Source: Patescibacteria group bacterium
GTDB taxonomy: Bacteria; Patescibacteriota; Minisyncoccia; Phycocordibacterales; SBAW01
Assembly (NCBI GenBank): GCA_028866155.1
Contig: JAGWIT010000015.1
Span: 1-19,505, forward strand
Length of the DNA stretch: 19,505 nt
Reading direction: 5' to 3'
Position 1 is the stretch's first letter. Each line of letters starts with the position of its first letter. The translations under genes were made by a program, and so were the position numbers. Shown one piece after another: positions 6,170 through 12,297 of this stretch. The notes under the pieces are model-generated. The model was not told where the DNA came from. It saw only the letters and a list, made by a program, of their open reading frames with translations, and did no database searches.

Positions 6170-7441
6170 CTAATACTCCCGGATGGAGATCTGCGCGTCT
6201 ACGCGGCGGGCTAAGTCGAGGATAACACTCACCACAATGAGGAGTGCGGTACCGCCGAGCGCCAGTGTTTGGATGCCGCTCAAGGACTCCATCACTATCG
6301 GCAAGACCGCGATGACGCCGAGGAAGAGCGCTCCCACGAGCGTGATGCGTGTGATAACCTTTGCCAAATAGTCGGAGGTTGAGCCGCCGGGGCGCACGCC
6401 GGGGATGAACGCGCCGTTCTTTTGCAGATTCTCGGCTATGGAGTGCGGGTCGAACGTGACGGCGGTGTAGAAATAGGTGAAGAGCACGACAAACACAAAG
6501 TAGACCGAGCCGTAGAACGCGAGATTTTGGAGCCAGCTGAGGATGAATTGCGAGATGACCGCGAGGACGTGGTGCGGGGACGTCGCAAAGAACGTCGCGA
6601 ACATTTGCGGCAGGAGCAGGAACGACAGCGCGAAGATGATGGGGATGACGCCCGCCTGATTGAGGCGCAGCGGGAGGTAGGTCGAAGAGCCGCCGAAGAA
6701 CTTCATCCCGCGGATGCGCTTGGCGTAGGCCACCGGCACGGGGCGCTCGGCCTCGGTGATGACCACAACGGCCAACACAATGGCCGCTGCCGCGACAAGA
6801 AACCCTATATAGACGGGGATCTGCGTCGCATCAAAAGAGAACAAGAGCTGGCTTGCATCGCGCGGCAAGCGCGCGACGATGCCCGCGAAGATGAGAAGCG
6901 ACACGCCGTTGCCGAGCCCGAACTCTGAGATAAGCTCGCCGAGCCACATCAAAAGCATCGAGCCGGCGGTCACCACCAAAATGTTGACCCCGAGCTGGAG
7001 CGGCGTCAGCGACGGCAAGACGCCCTGCCGCTGGAGCAATATCAAAAAGCCTAAGCCCTGGATGACGGCGATGGGGAGTGTCAGCATGCGCGAATATTGA
7101 CTGAACTTTTGCCGGCCGAGTTCGCCCTCCTCCTGATAGAGCGCTTTGAGGCTCGGGACCATGATAGTGAGGAGCTGCATGATGATAGAAGCGGTGATGT
7201 ACGGGCCGACGCCGAGCAGCACCAGCGAGAGGTTCGAGAGCCCGCCACCCGAGAAGAGGTTGAGGAGGCCGAAGAACTGGTTGTTATTAAAAAATGCCTG
7301 CAGTTGCGCGGCATTGATGCCGGGGATGGGCGTCGCCGCAAGCAGGCGAAAGACCGCGAGCGCGCCCATCACAAACAGCAAGCGGTTGCGCAGTGTCGAG
7401 TCGGAGAGGACGAGCGTGAGTTTTTGGAGAAACGTATTCAT
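6170..7441 (-). CDS. secY: Protein translocase subunit SecY
   Basis: This is the central channel of the Sec translocon in the cytoplasmic membrane. At 423 residues it is close to the usual 420-440, and about ten hydrophobic segments alternate with charged loops. Family signatures include the plug region PGINAAQL, LFSGGGLSNLSLVLLGVGPYITASIIMQLL, GLGNGVSLLIFAGIVARLP, the C5 loop FFGGSSTYLPLRLNQAGVIPIIFA, and GAFIPGVRPGGSTSDYL. The start ATG at 7441 directly abuts the rplO stop with no gap, so translation is probably coupled. Confidence 0.97.
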   Translation of the reverse strand: MNTFLQKLTLVLSDSTLRNRLLFVMGALAVFRLLAATPIPGINAAQLQAFFNNNQFFGLLNLFSGGGLSNLSLVLLGVGPYITASIIMQLLTIMVPSLKALYQEEGELGRQKFSQYSRMLTLPIAVIQGLGFLILLQRQGVLPSLTPLQLGVNILVVTAGSMLLMWLGELISEFGLGNGVSLLIFAGIVARLPRDASQLLFSFDATQIPVYIGFLVAAAAIVLAVVVITEAERPVPVAYAKRIRGMKFFGGSSTYLPLRLNQAGVIPIIFALSFLLLPQMFATFFATSPHHVLAVISQFILSWLQNLAFYGSVYFVFVVLFTYFYTAVTFDPHSIAENLQKNGAFIPGVRPGGSTSDYLAKVITRITLVGALFLGVIAVLPIVMESLSGIQTLALGGTALLIVVSVILDLARRVDAQISIREY

Positions 7442-7894
7442 TTATTTAGCCGCTGCCGCGACTGAGCCACCCGCTTTTTCTATTTTCTGTTTGGCGCTGC
7501 CGGAGACGACGCAGCCTGAAACGCTGAGCTTTTTGGTGAGTTCGCCGCCGCCGAGAATCTTGACCGGCATGACCTGGCCTTTGCGCACGCGGATGAGCTT
7601 GCGCTCTTTGAGCGCGGCAAAGTTGACGGTGTCGCCCGCAGCAAAATATTTCTCGAGCGTGTCGAGGTTAACGACCAGCGGCTTCTGCTGGATGCTGTGG
7701 AGGCCCGCAACGCCGCGGCCGCGCAGCTTGGGGAGCTTCTTTATCTGCTCGCGGATGTTGGGCCAAATTTTGTGGCCGGCACGGGCCTTTTGCCCCTTGG
7801 TGCCTCGGCCCGAGGTTTTGCCGCGGCCGCCGCCGCGGCCGACGCGCTTCTCGCTTTTGTTCGGAGTCTTCCGTTGTAAGTCGTGGAGTTGCAT
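7442..7894 (-). CDS. rplO: 50S ribosomal protein L15
   Basis: This 150-residue late-assembly 50S protein has the Gly/Arg-rich start typical of uL15: MQLHDLQRKTPNKSEKRVGRGGGRGKTSGRGTKGQKAR. The RGRGVAGLHSIQQKP region and a C-terminal VSGSAKQKIEKAGGSV follow. It comes directly after rpsE with only 44 bases between, so the usual rpmD (L30) is absent. The leader is AT-rich. Confidence 0.96.
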   Translation of the reverse strand: MQLHDLQRKTPNKSEKRVGRGGGRGKTSGRGTKGQKARAGHKIWPNIREQIKKLPKLRGRGVAGLHSIQQKPLVVNLDTLEKYFAAGDTVNFAALKERKLIRVRKGQVMPVKILGGGELTKKLSVSGCVVSGSAKQKIEKAGGSVAAAAK

Positions 7895-7938
7895 ACCTTT
7901 TTATTATTTTTGCTTTTTATATTTCAAAAGTTGAAATG

Positions 7939-8574
7939 CTACGCTTTTAACTTTCTGAGGGCAACTATTGCAGAGCGCGCATTATTGAGTCCGTTCTTGC
8001 TGCCGGAGTGAATCTTGGCGACGATGTTGTTGATGCCCGCGAGCTCAAGCACCGGGCGCACCGACGAACCGGCGACCAATCCGCGGCCGTGCGCCGGCAT
8101 GAGCGTCACAACCGATGCACAGTACTTTGCCGAAACTTCGTGCGCAATCGAGGAATCTTTGGTGAGATTGACCGTGATCATATTTTTCTTGGCATCGCGC
8201 ACAGCCTTGTCGATGGCGAGCGTCGTGTCGCCCGCTTTACCGAGCCCCACGCCGACCTTACCCTTTTTATTGCCGATGATGATAGCCACCGAGAACGAAA
8301 AACGACGACCACCGGCAACTACGCGCGCCACGCGGCGGATGTTTATCATGCGCTGGTTGAACTCGGACTTGCGCTCGGGGCGCTGTCCGCGGCCCGCTCT
8401 GGGGCCGCCGCGGCGGTCGCCGCGGCCGCGGCGCTCGCGCGGCGCTCGCGCTTTGTCCCCCGCCGCCTGCCCCGCCAGAGGAGCATTCGGCGCCACAACT
8501 TCGGGAGCGGCGACAACCTCCGCCCCGGGTGTCGGGACAATTTCTTCTGCAACTATGTTCGTATCTTCAGCCAT
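7939..8574 (-). CDS. rpsE: 30S ribosomal protein S5 with long N-terminal extension
   Basis: S5 helps with decoding fidelity and mRNA unwinding on the 30S subunit. The core runs from about residue 69 (KSEFNQRMINIRRVARVVAGGRRFSFS) to 211 and includes the usual GKVGVGLGKA and AHGRGLVAGSSVRPVLELAGINNI. Before it lie about 65 extra residues: an acidic Ala/Pro/Val stretch (1-40), then an Arg/Gly-rich block (43-68). E. coli S5 is 166 residues long in total. The start at ATG 8574 follows an AT-rich leader. An internal start cannot be excluded, but the extension stays open and in frame. Confidence 0.94.
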   Translation of the reverse strand: MAEDTNIVAEEIVPTPGAEVVAAPEVVAPNAPLAGQAAGDKARAPRERRGRGDRRGGPRAGRGQRPERKSEFNQRMINIRRVARVVAGGRRFSFSVAIIIGNKKGKVGVGLGKAGDTTLAIDKAVRDAKKNMITVNLTKDSSIAHEVSAKYCASVVTLMPAHGRGLVAGSSVRPVLELAGINNIVAKIHSGSKNGLNNARSAIVALRKLKA

Positions 8575-8588
8575 ATATTATTTTGGTA

Positions 8589-8930
8589 TTAAAATTTCAG
8601 TCCGCCTTCGCGCGCAGCGTCAGCCAAGGTCGCAACGCGGCCGACATAGCGGAAGCCCCCGCGGTCAAACACCACGGCACTGATCCCCGCGGCTTTGGCG
8701 CGCTTGGCAAGCTCGAGCCCGAGCGCTTTTGCCGCATCCATTTTCTTGGCCTGCTTGCTCTTTTCTTTTGCCGGCGCCTTGGTGCTGCCGGAGACAAGCG
8801 TCTTCCCCGTCGCGTCATCGATTATCTGCGCGTGCAAGTAACGGTTGGATTTATACACCGAGAGGCGCGGGCGCGCCGCTGTGCCGATGACTTTTGCGCG
8901 TATTCTTTTGTGGCGTCGTTCGCGTAACAT
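8589..8930 (-). CDS. rplR: 50S ribosomal protein L18
   Basis: This 5S rRNA-binding protein has 113 residues, normal for uL18. Visible features are the basic N-terminus (RERRHKRIRAKVIGTAARPRLSVYKSNRYLHAQIIDD) and the C-terminal AVVFDRGGFRYVGRVATLADAAREGGLKF. It lies between rplF and rpsE with 8- and 14-base gaps, as in the standard spc order. Confidence 0.96.
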   Translation of the reverse strand: MLRERRHKRIRAKVIGTAARPRLSVYKSNRYLHAQIIDDATGKTLVSGSTKAPAKEKSKQAKKMDAAKALGLELAKRAKAAGISAVVFDRGGFRYVGRVATLADAAREGGLKF

Positions 8931-8938
8931 AAATTTAT

Positions 8939-9472
8939 TTAGGAGGCCTTCTTACCTTGCTTACGGCGGATAACTTCGCCCTCGTAGCGGATGCCCTTGC
9001 CTTTGTACGGCTCGGGTTTCTTCAACGCGCGGATGTTCGCGGCAAACTGGCCGACCGCCTCTTTGTCGAAGCCCGAAACGGTGAGTGCGCCTTTGTCGAC
9101 GGCAACGGCGAGACCTTCGGGTATCGCCATCTTGACCGGATGAGAGAACCCGAGCGCCAAGTTGAGCGTTTTGCCCTGCACGTCCCACTTGTAGCCGACG
9201 CCCTCAATGAGCAATTTTTTGCTGAAGCCCTTCGTGACGCCCTCGAACATGTTGCGGATGTGCGATGCGTAGGTGCCCAAAGCCGCGCGCGCCTCAAGCG
9301 ACTGCGATGCCGAGGAGACCTGCACGCCGTCCTTCTCGACCGCTATCGAAATAAGCCGGTGCCCGCGCTTCGTGAGCGTGCCTTTGGGGCCTTTGACGCG
9401 CACCTCGTCGCCCGAGACGGTTATCTCGGTCGCTTGGGGGATTTCGATTGGTCTTTTAGCTAATCTGCTCAT
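8939..9472 (-). CDS. rplF: 50S ribosomal protein L6
   Basis: The 177-residue protein has the two-repeat uL6 fold, with KGPKGTLTKRGH in the first half and GVGYKWDVQGKTLNLALGFSHPVKM and EPYKGKGIRYEGEVIRRKQGKK in the second. The reading frame is open upstream to 9556. The start was set at ATG 9472 (MSRLAKRPIEIP) because homologues begin there and the upstream part is a palindromic repeat. The leader is extremely A/T-rich. Confidence 0.96.
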   Translation of the reverse strand: MSRLAKRPIEIPQATEITVSGDEVRVKGPKGTLTKRGHRLISIAVEKDGVQVSSASQSLEARAALGTYASHIRNMFEGVTKGFSKKLLIEGVGYKWDVQGKTLNLALGFSHPVKMAIPEGLAVAVDKGALTVSGFDKEAVGQFAANIRALKKPEPYKGKGIRYEGEVIRRKQGKKAS

Positions 9473-9501
9473 ATTTTTTTTATTATTTTTTTCTTTTATT
9501 G

Positions 9502-9545
9502 AATCCCGACACTTTGAGTCGGGACCCGACTTTACGTCGGGGCTA
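9502..9545. repeat. Double palindromic repeat between rpsH and rplF
   Basis: Two adjacent hairpins are visible: TCCCGAC...GTCGGGA (about 9504-9524) and CCCGAC...GTCGGGG (9525-9542). The TAG stop codon of rpsH (9543-9545) is joined directly to the second palindrome. The inner TTTACGTC core also recurs in the ncRNA candidate hairpin. It looks like a REP-like insertion and explains the unusually long 70-base gap in this operon. Confidence 0.7.
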
Positions 9546-9929
9546 CCAAATCTCAAAGAGAGCTTCTCCGCCCACTCTTTTTTCGCGGGCCTCTTTGCCG
9601 GTCAAAACGCCCGCCGGAGTCGACAGAACAAGGAGCCCGTGGCCGCGTCTCACCGGTTTGAGATCGCGCGTACCCATATACATGCGGCGCGAGGGCTTCG
9701 AGATGCGCTTGACGCCCGATATCGCCGGGCGGCCGTTTTTGTACACCAACGTTACCGAAAGCAGATTATCCTTTTTTGCGGCATCAACCTCTGCGACGTA
9801 GCCTTCGCGCGCCAGAATCTGCGCGATAGAAAGCTTCATGCGCGAGAGCGGCAAAGAGACGCGAGTCTTGCCCACCATCGAGGCGTTCTGAAGTCTGATC
9901 AAGAAATCTGATATCGGGTCTGTAACCAT
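9543..9929 (-). CDS. rpsH: 30S ribosomal protein S8
   Basis: S8 binds helix 21 of 16S rRNA and is the repressor of the spc operon in E. coli. It has 128 residues, the normal length. The start VTDPISDFLIRLQNAS, the middle SGVKRISKPSRRMY and the C-terminal signature GLLVLSTPAGVLTGKEAREKRVGGEALFEIW are all typical of uS8. Its stop codon TAG abuts a palindromic repeat. The ATG at 9929 has no Shine-Dalgarno site. Confidence 0.97.
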   Translation of the reverse strand: MVTDPISDFLIRLQNASMVGKTRVSLPLSRMKLSIAQILAREGYVAEVDAAKKDNLLSVTLVYKNGRPAISGVKRISKPSRRMYMGTRDLKPVRRGHGLLVLSTPAGVLTGKEAREKRVGGEALFEIW

Positions 9930-9959
9930 GTTTGTGATTTGGTGCTTGGAATTTGTTAT

Positions 9960-10145
9960 TTACCAGGAGGACTTCCGGACTCCGGGTATAAGGCCTTCAT
10001 TGGCCGCCTCCCTAAAACAGGCGCGGCACATGCCAAAGTCGCGCATAAAGGCGCGCTTGCGCCCGCAGCGGAAGCAACGGCGAACCACCCGAGATTTAAA
10101 CTTCGGGGGTCGATTTGAGCGTGCTACAGTAGACTTTTTTGCCAT
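9960..10145 (-). CDS. rpsN: 30S ribosomal protein S14, zinc-binding (type Z)
   Basis: This is the short zinc-ribbon form, 61 residues long, with Cys24, Cys27, Cys40 and Cys43 in a CX2C-X12-CX2C pattern and the C-terminal GLIPGVRKSSW. It is now the first gene of the distal spc transcript, because the island separates it from rplE, its usual immediate neighbour. A weak AGGAT lies upstream of the ATG. A candidate promoter and hairpin lie at 10195-10251. Confidence 0.97.
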   Translation of the reverse strand: MAKKSTVARSNRPPKFKSRVVRRCFRCGRKRAFMRDFGMCRACFREAANEGLIPGVRKSSW

Positions 10146-10194
10146 GAATGATCCTGTGGTCTCCCATAAGCCGCTGGCGTATAGGACCTTACAG

Positions 10195-10216
10195 AAAAAA
10201 GGAGCCCTGTTGGGCT
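10195..10216 (-). terminator. Short hairpin plus U-run upstream of rpsN
   Basis: On the - strand AGCCC-AACA-GGGCT (10216-10203) is followed by CC and six Ts (10200-10195). It could stop transcripts leaving the island. It could also act on transcripts from the promoter at 10223-10251, whose predicted start falls at the first base of the stem. Confidence 0.6.
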
Positions 10217-10222
10217 AGAGGG

Positions 10223-10251
10223 ATACTAGCACAGGGGGTCCCCGAGCGCAA
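10223..10251 (-). promoter_or_regulatory. Candidate promoter for the rpsN-to-secY segment
   Basis: On the - strand TTGCGC (10251-10246) and TAGTAT (10228-10223) are 17 bases apart, with TGC before the -10 giving an extended -10. The downstream CTAGCC resembles the region after the rpsS promoter at 17270-17298. Confidence 0.5.
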
Positions 10252-10252
10252 A

Positions 10253-10272
10253 CCTGCCTGCCGACAAGGCGG
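10253..10272. repeat. Possible degenerate dispersed repeat at the left edge of the island
   Basis: CCTGCCTGCCGACAAGGCGG is partly self-complementary (GCC...GGC) and resembles short Cys/Gly-codon-like palindromes scattered in CPR genomes. There is only one copy in this window, so the assignment is weak. Confidence 0.25.
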
Positions 10273-10278
10273 AATTTA

Positions 10279-10307
10279 TTGACATTTCATTACTGATAGG
10301 TTATTAA
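10279..10307 (+). promoter_or_regulatory. Promoter for the first island gene
   Basis: TTGACA (10279-10284) is a perfect -35. After 17 bases comes TATTAA (10302-10307). The predicted start near 10314 gives a leader of about 27 bases that includes the AGAGGAG ribosome site at 10329-10335. Confidence 0.65.
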
Positions 10308-10340
10308 GGAGTTAGTCGGCCAACCTATAGAGGAGCGCCC

Positions 10341-10658
10341 ATGAGTACCTCAACAGACGAGAGGTTGGCGGAACTACGCCGAAAGGCATTTCCCTACCTC
10401 CCCGGAAGCGATTTCGACGAAGCTTTGGCTGAAGCCAAGAAATATCACGAGAATCACCCGCCATACGAGCTGATTCTCGAGACACAGACTGATTTCTCGA
10501 ACGAAAAAGCCCGGGAGGCGTACAAACGTTTCGACCTGGCCTCACGGCGGCAACTCGCTGCAGAACATCGTGAGCGCACGATGCGGCCATTCCGGGAGCG
10601 TGATGTTCCTCAGGATCTCGCCGGCGAGATCGTCGACGAATTGGTCCTACAGGAGTAA
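10341..10658 (+). CDS. Hypothetical island protein 1 (105 aa)
   Basis: I do not recognise this family. The protein has 105 residues, is strongly charged and predicted mostly helical, with no Cys, signal peptide or membrane segment. A repeated Glu/Ala/Lys pattern (residues about 24-37, DEALAEAKKYHENH) is followed by NEKAREAYKRFDLASRRQLAAEHRERTMRPFRERD. It starts at ATG 10341, five bases after a strong AGGAG, behind a good promoter, and ends in its own terminator. It is the only island gene without a repeat copy on its left side. It is a soluble small protein; its function is unknown. Confidence 0.8.
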   Translation: MSTSTDERLAELRRKAFPYLPGSDFDEALAEAKKYHENHPPYELILETQTDFSNEKAREAYKRFDLASRRQLAAEHRERTMRPFRERDVPQDLAGEIVDELVLQE

Positions 10659-10679
10659 AAAACCTGCCGAATCAAAAAT

Positions 10680-10712
10680 CCCCGTACCATTTGGTAGCGG
10701 GGTTTTCTTTTT
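10680..10712. terminator. Terminator after island gene 1
   Basis: CCCCG-TACC-ATTT-GGTA-G-CGGGG (10680-10702) is a nine-pair stem with one bulged G, followed by TTTTCTTTTTT. On the - strand the stem is followed by ATTTTTGATT, so it may work both ways. Confidence 0.85.
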
Positions 10713-10733
10713 TAAATTTCATTGACTTACTTC

Positions 10734-10810
10734 TTGGCAGTTGTTCCGGAAAAACACCCTGAGAGTTTTTGTGGTCTTCCTTTTAGGAAAGGAGGGTTGC
10801 AAAAACAAAC
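10734..10810. repeat. Island boundary repeat R1
   Basis: This starts TTGGCAGTTGTTCCGG and ends GTTGCAAAAACAAAC. It contains AAAAAC (10750-10755), then GTTTTT about 10 bases later, then a TTCC/GGAA hairpin and a last CAAAAAC. The middle GTTTTTG can pair with either the first or the last A-rich arm. It lies between the convergent terminators of island genes 1 and 2, where no transcript needs it. Confidence 0.7.
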
Positions 10811-10819
10811 AAAAGAAAA

Positions 10820-10845
10820 GGCACGACCTTGGTGCAGATCGTGCC
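10820..10845 (-). terminator. Terminator of island gene 2
   Basis: On the - strand GGCACGA/TCGTGCC forms a seven-pair stem followed by TTTTCTTTTG. It lies 10 to 30 bases past the two possible stop codons of gene 2. Confidence 0.85.
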
Positions 10846-10874
10846 GTTTAGCTTGCTAGTGAGCGTTCTGCTCC

Positions 10875-11183
10875 CTACCGCCCTCGAAGTTGCCGTCGAC
10901 CTTCCTGTGCAGCGCCTCGCAAGCCTGTCGAAGAAAGCCTGGGAAATTTGGTGGCGGTCTCGGGCTTCTTCGTCTGGGTGAAGCTCCCAAGCCCGCGGTA
11001 CTCCTCGAGCTGGTAGTGGATACTCGCATTGTCCATGTTGAGCTCCTGGCCAGCCAGCTCCTCAGCCTTTTTGGTCGCCTCCTCATCAGAGGCAGCCTCG
11101 AAAGTCCGCTGTTCCTTACGATAGTTTGAATCGCCGGGAAACGGCTCGTAGCATTTCGCAAAGCTCATTCTATACCTGGACAT
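10875..11183 (-). CDS. Hypothetical island protein 2 (102 aa), possibly frameshifted near its end
   Basis: I do not recognise this family. Residues 1-78 read naturally: MSRYRMSFAKCYEPFPGDSNYRKEQ, then an acidic helical stretch (ASDEEATKKAEELAGQELNMDNASIHYQLEEY), which looks like a small soluble domain. From codon 79 (AAA TTT CCC, 10949-10941) the annotated frame becomes Arg/Gly-rich and unlike the rest. The +1 frame continues as GFLRQACEALHRKVDGNFEGGREQNAH to a stop at 10856-10858, with codon use like the first part, and ends closer to the terminator. A one-base indel, a sequencing error or a programmed +1 shift could explain this. The start at ATG 11183 has a GAGGAG ribosome site seven bases away. 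Confidence 0.7.
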   Translation of the reverse strand: MSRYRMSFAKCYEPFPGDSNYRKEQRTFEAASDEEATKKAEELAGQELNMDNASIHYQLEEYRGLGSFTQTKKPETATKFPRLSSTGLRGAAQEGRRQLRGR

Positions 11184-11248
11184 TGAAGTCTCCTCGTTTG
11201 TCGACGGTTTAATTTCCGCTTCCGTTGCTACTCTACCCTATCAATATC

Positions 11249-11276
11249 CAAAAAAGAAAACCGCCCCTTTCGAGGC
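11249..11276 (-). terminator. Small hairpin with U-run upstream of island gene 2
   Basis: On the - strand GCCTC-GAAA-GGGGC is followed by GGTTTTCTTTTTT. It would stop leftward transcription entering gene 2 from the R2 repeat area. No leftward gene lies upstream, so its purpose is unclear. Confidence 0.5.
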
Positions 11277-11297
11277 AGTCTCTGGGATTATTATTTT

Positions 11298-11377
11298 TTG
11301 ACAGTTGTTCGGCAAAAACATTTAGACGTTTTTTTGAGTGCTCCCCTTCTGTGAAGGATGCTTTGCAAAAAACGAAG
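11298..11377. repeat. Island boundary repeat R2
   Basis: TTGACAGTTGTTCGGCAAAAAC starts the copy and CTTTGCAAAAAACGAAG ends it. Inside, CGTTTTTTTG can pair with the last CAAAAAACG, enclosing a CCTTC/GAAGG hairpin with loop TGT (about 11344-11355). It lies between the divergent starts of genes 2 and 3. Confidence 0.75.
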
Positions 11378-11384
11378 CAGATAC

Positions 11385-11414
11385 TTGACAAATTCACGTT
11401 TAATGTAGTAGATT
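11385..11414 (+). promoter_or_regulatory. Promoter for island gene 3
   Basis: A perfect TTGACA (11385-11390) is followed after 18 bases by TAGATT (11409-11414). The leader is about 40 bases and ends in AAGGGGAG before the ATG at 11459. The promoter starts just after repeat R2. Confidence 0.6.
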
Positions 11415-11458
11415 AGTATCGGCTTCAGTCCTATTCCAACCACCCCAAGGGGAGAAAA

Positions 11459-12022
11459 ATGCCAGCCAAACTCACCGAAGGAATCATCCCTACCTACATC
11501 GAGATCGGCAAGGATGCGCTCACCATCGAGCCGCCGCTGAAGGTGCGTCCGAAAGGTGGTGTCCGCATTATGTTTCGTTTTCAGTTCTCGGAACCGAAAC
11601 CCGACACCACACGACACCTGGTCGGCATCGCCCATCTCTGGGACGATGATGACGAGGACGACTATCCGTCGGCGGAGAATCTCGAGAATAACACCGACGA
11701 GATCATCGTAGCCAACAACTTCCTGAAGCACTGGAAGTATTCTGGTTCACTCCAGTATCTCTTCCGTATTCAGTCAGGCGACCCGGACGTACTCACCATG
11801 GATGACCTCATTCTCGGCGAGGTGCTCGAGTGGTTCCTAGAGGACCACGCGGTCACGGCTTCCATCAGTGCCTTGAGGTCGGCTGAGAACTTCGGGCTGA
11901 TGATCGACGTCGATTTCGGACGGAACGGCGCTTCAATGTTCTGGTTCCAGTTTTCCGTCCACGATAAGGAGGTAGTGAAGGCTCTCTTCGACTATCGGTC
12001 AGCCCCGAAGCGGGTGGTATAG
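11459..12022 (+). CDS. Hypothetical island protein 3 (187 aa)
   Basis: I do not recognise this family. It is an acidic soluble protein without Cys, signal peptide or membrane segment. Beta-rich stretches with alternating hydrophobic residues (IEIGKDALTIEPPLKVRPKGGVRIMFRFQFSEP, residues 14-46, and a similar SMFWFQFSVHDKEVVKALFDY near the end) flank an acidic loop, DDDDEDDYPSAENLENNTDE (about 62-81). The two FRFQFS/FWFQFS motifs may be related strands. It has its own promoter, a strong AGGGGAG ribosome site and a terminator. Function is unknown; immunity protein or regulator would only be guesses. Confidence 0.8.
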   Translation: MPAKLTEGIIPTYIEIGKDALTIEPPLKVRPKGGVRIMFRFQFSEPKPDTTRHLVGIAHLWDDDDEDDYPSAENLENNTDEIIVANNFLKHWKYSGSLQYLFRIQSGDPDVLTMDDLILGEVLEWFLEDHAVTASISALRSAENFGLMIDVDFGRNGASMFWFQFSVHDKEVVKALFDYRSAPKRVV

Positions 12023-12053
12023 CCATCCAAACAAAGGCTGCGTTCAGAGTTCA

Positions 12054-12083
12054 AGCTCCCGGATTTCGGTCCGGGGGCTTTTT
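12054..12083 (+). terminator. Terminator of island gene 3
   Basis: AGCTCCCGGA pairs with TCCGGGGGCT over ten pairs (one G-U) around a six-base loop, followed by TTTTTC and a T-rich stretch. It lies about 30 bases past the stop codon. Confidence 0.9.
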
Positions 12084-12088
12084 CATTT

Positions 12089-12180
12089 ATTTTTGCGATC
12101 CTGCTGATTTGACAAGTGTTCGGCAAAAACAAATCCACAGTTTTGAAATTCTTTCTCTGAAGGAACCTGAAAACAATAAA
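12089..12180. repeat. Island boundary repeat R3 with extended left flank
   Basis: The main part (12109-12180) starts TTGACAAGTGTTCGGCAAAAAC and ends CTGAAAACAATAAAG. A GTTTT near 12140 can pair with the last AAAAC around a TTC/GAA hairpin. The left flank ATTTTTGCGATCCTGCTGA (12089-12107) is shared almost exactly with R4 at 13195. It lies between the convergent ends of genes 3 and 4, and its A-rich end supplies the U-run of the gene 4 terminator. Confidence 0.7.
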
Positions 12181-12199
12181 GCCACCTTGTGAGGGTGAC
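12172..12199 (-). terminator. Terminator of the methyltransferase gene
   Basis: On the - strand GTCACC-CTCACAA-GGTGGC (12199-12181) is followed by TTTATTGTTTTC. It lies about 100 bases past the stop codon at 12298. Nothing else recognisable lies in that gap. Confidence 0.75.
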
Positions 12200-12297
12200 T
12201 TGCCGACATTTTGTATACCGCGGCGATGCCTCGCGGTGATCGTTTTGTCCCTACTGCCTCTTGCGGGTGCTCGGAACTTCTGTTGCCAAGCGGGGTA

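Noticed and set aside
6422..6928. Long antisense open frames opposite secY and other GC-rich genes
   Set aside because: They are highly charged low-complexity translations, a by-product of codon bias on the coding strand.
9473..9556. Longer N-terminus for L6
   Set aside because: The extra residues are encoded by the palindromic repeat and poly-A/T leader, and homologues start at MSRLAKRPI.
11298..11327. Promoter within R2 starting at TTGACA
   Set aside because: The spot 17 bases downstream is TTTAGA-like and poor. In R1 the -35 is TTGGCA and no -10 follows, so this is not a conserved promoter.
10734..12180. Integron attC sites
   Set aside because: The repeats lack the RYYYAAC and GTTRRRY core boxes and no tyrosine integrase is present in the window, so a classical integron is not supported.
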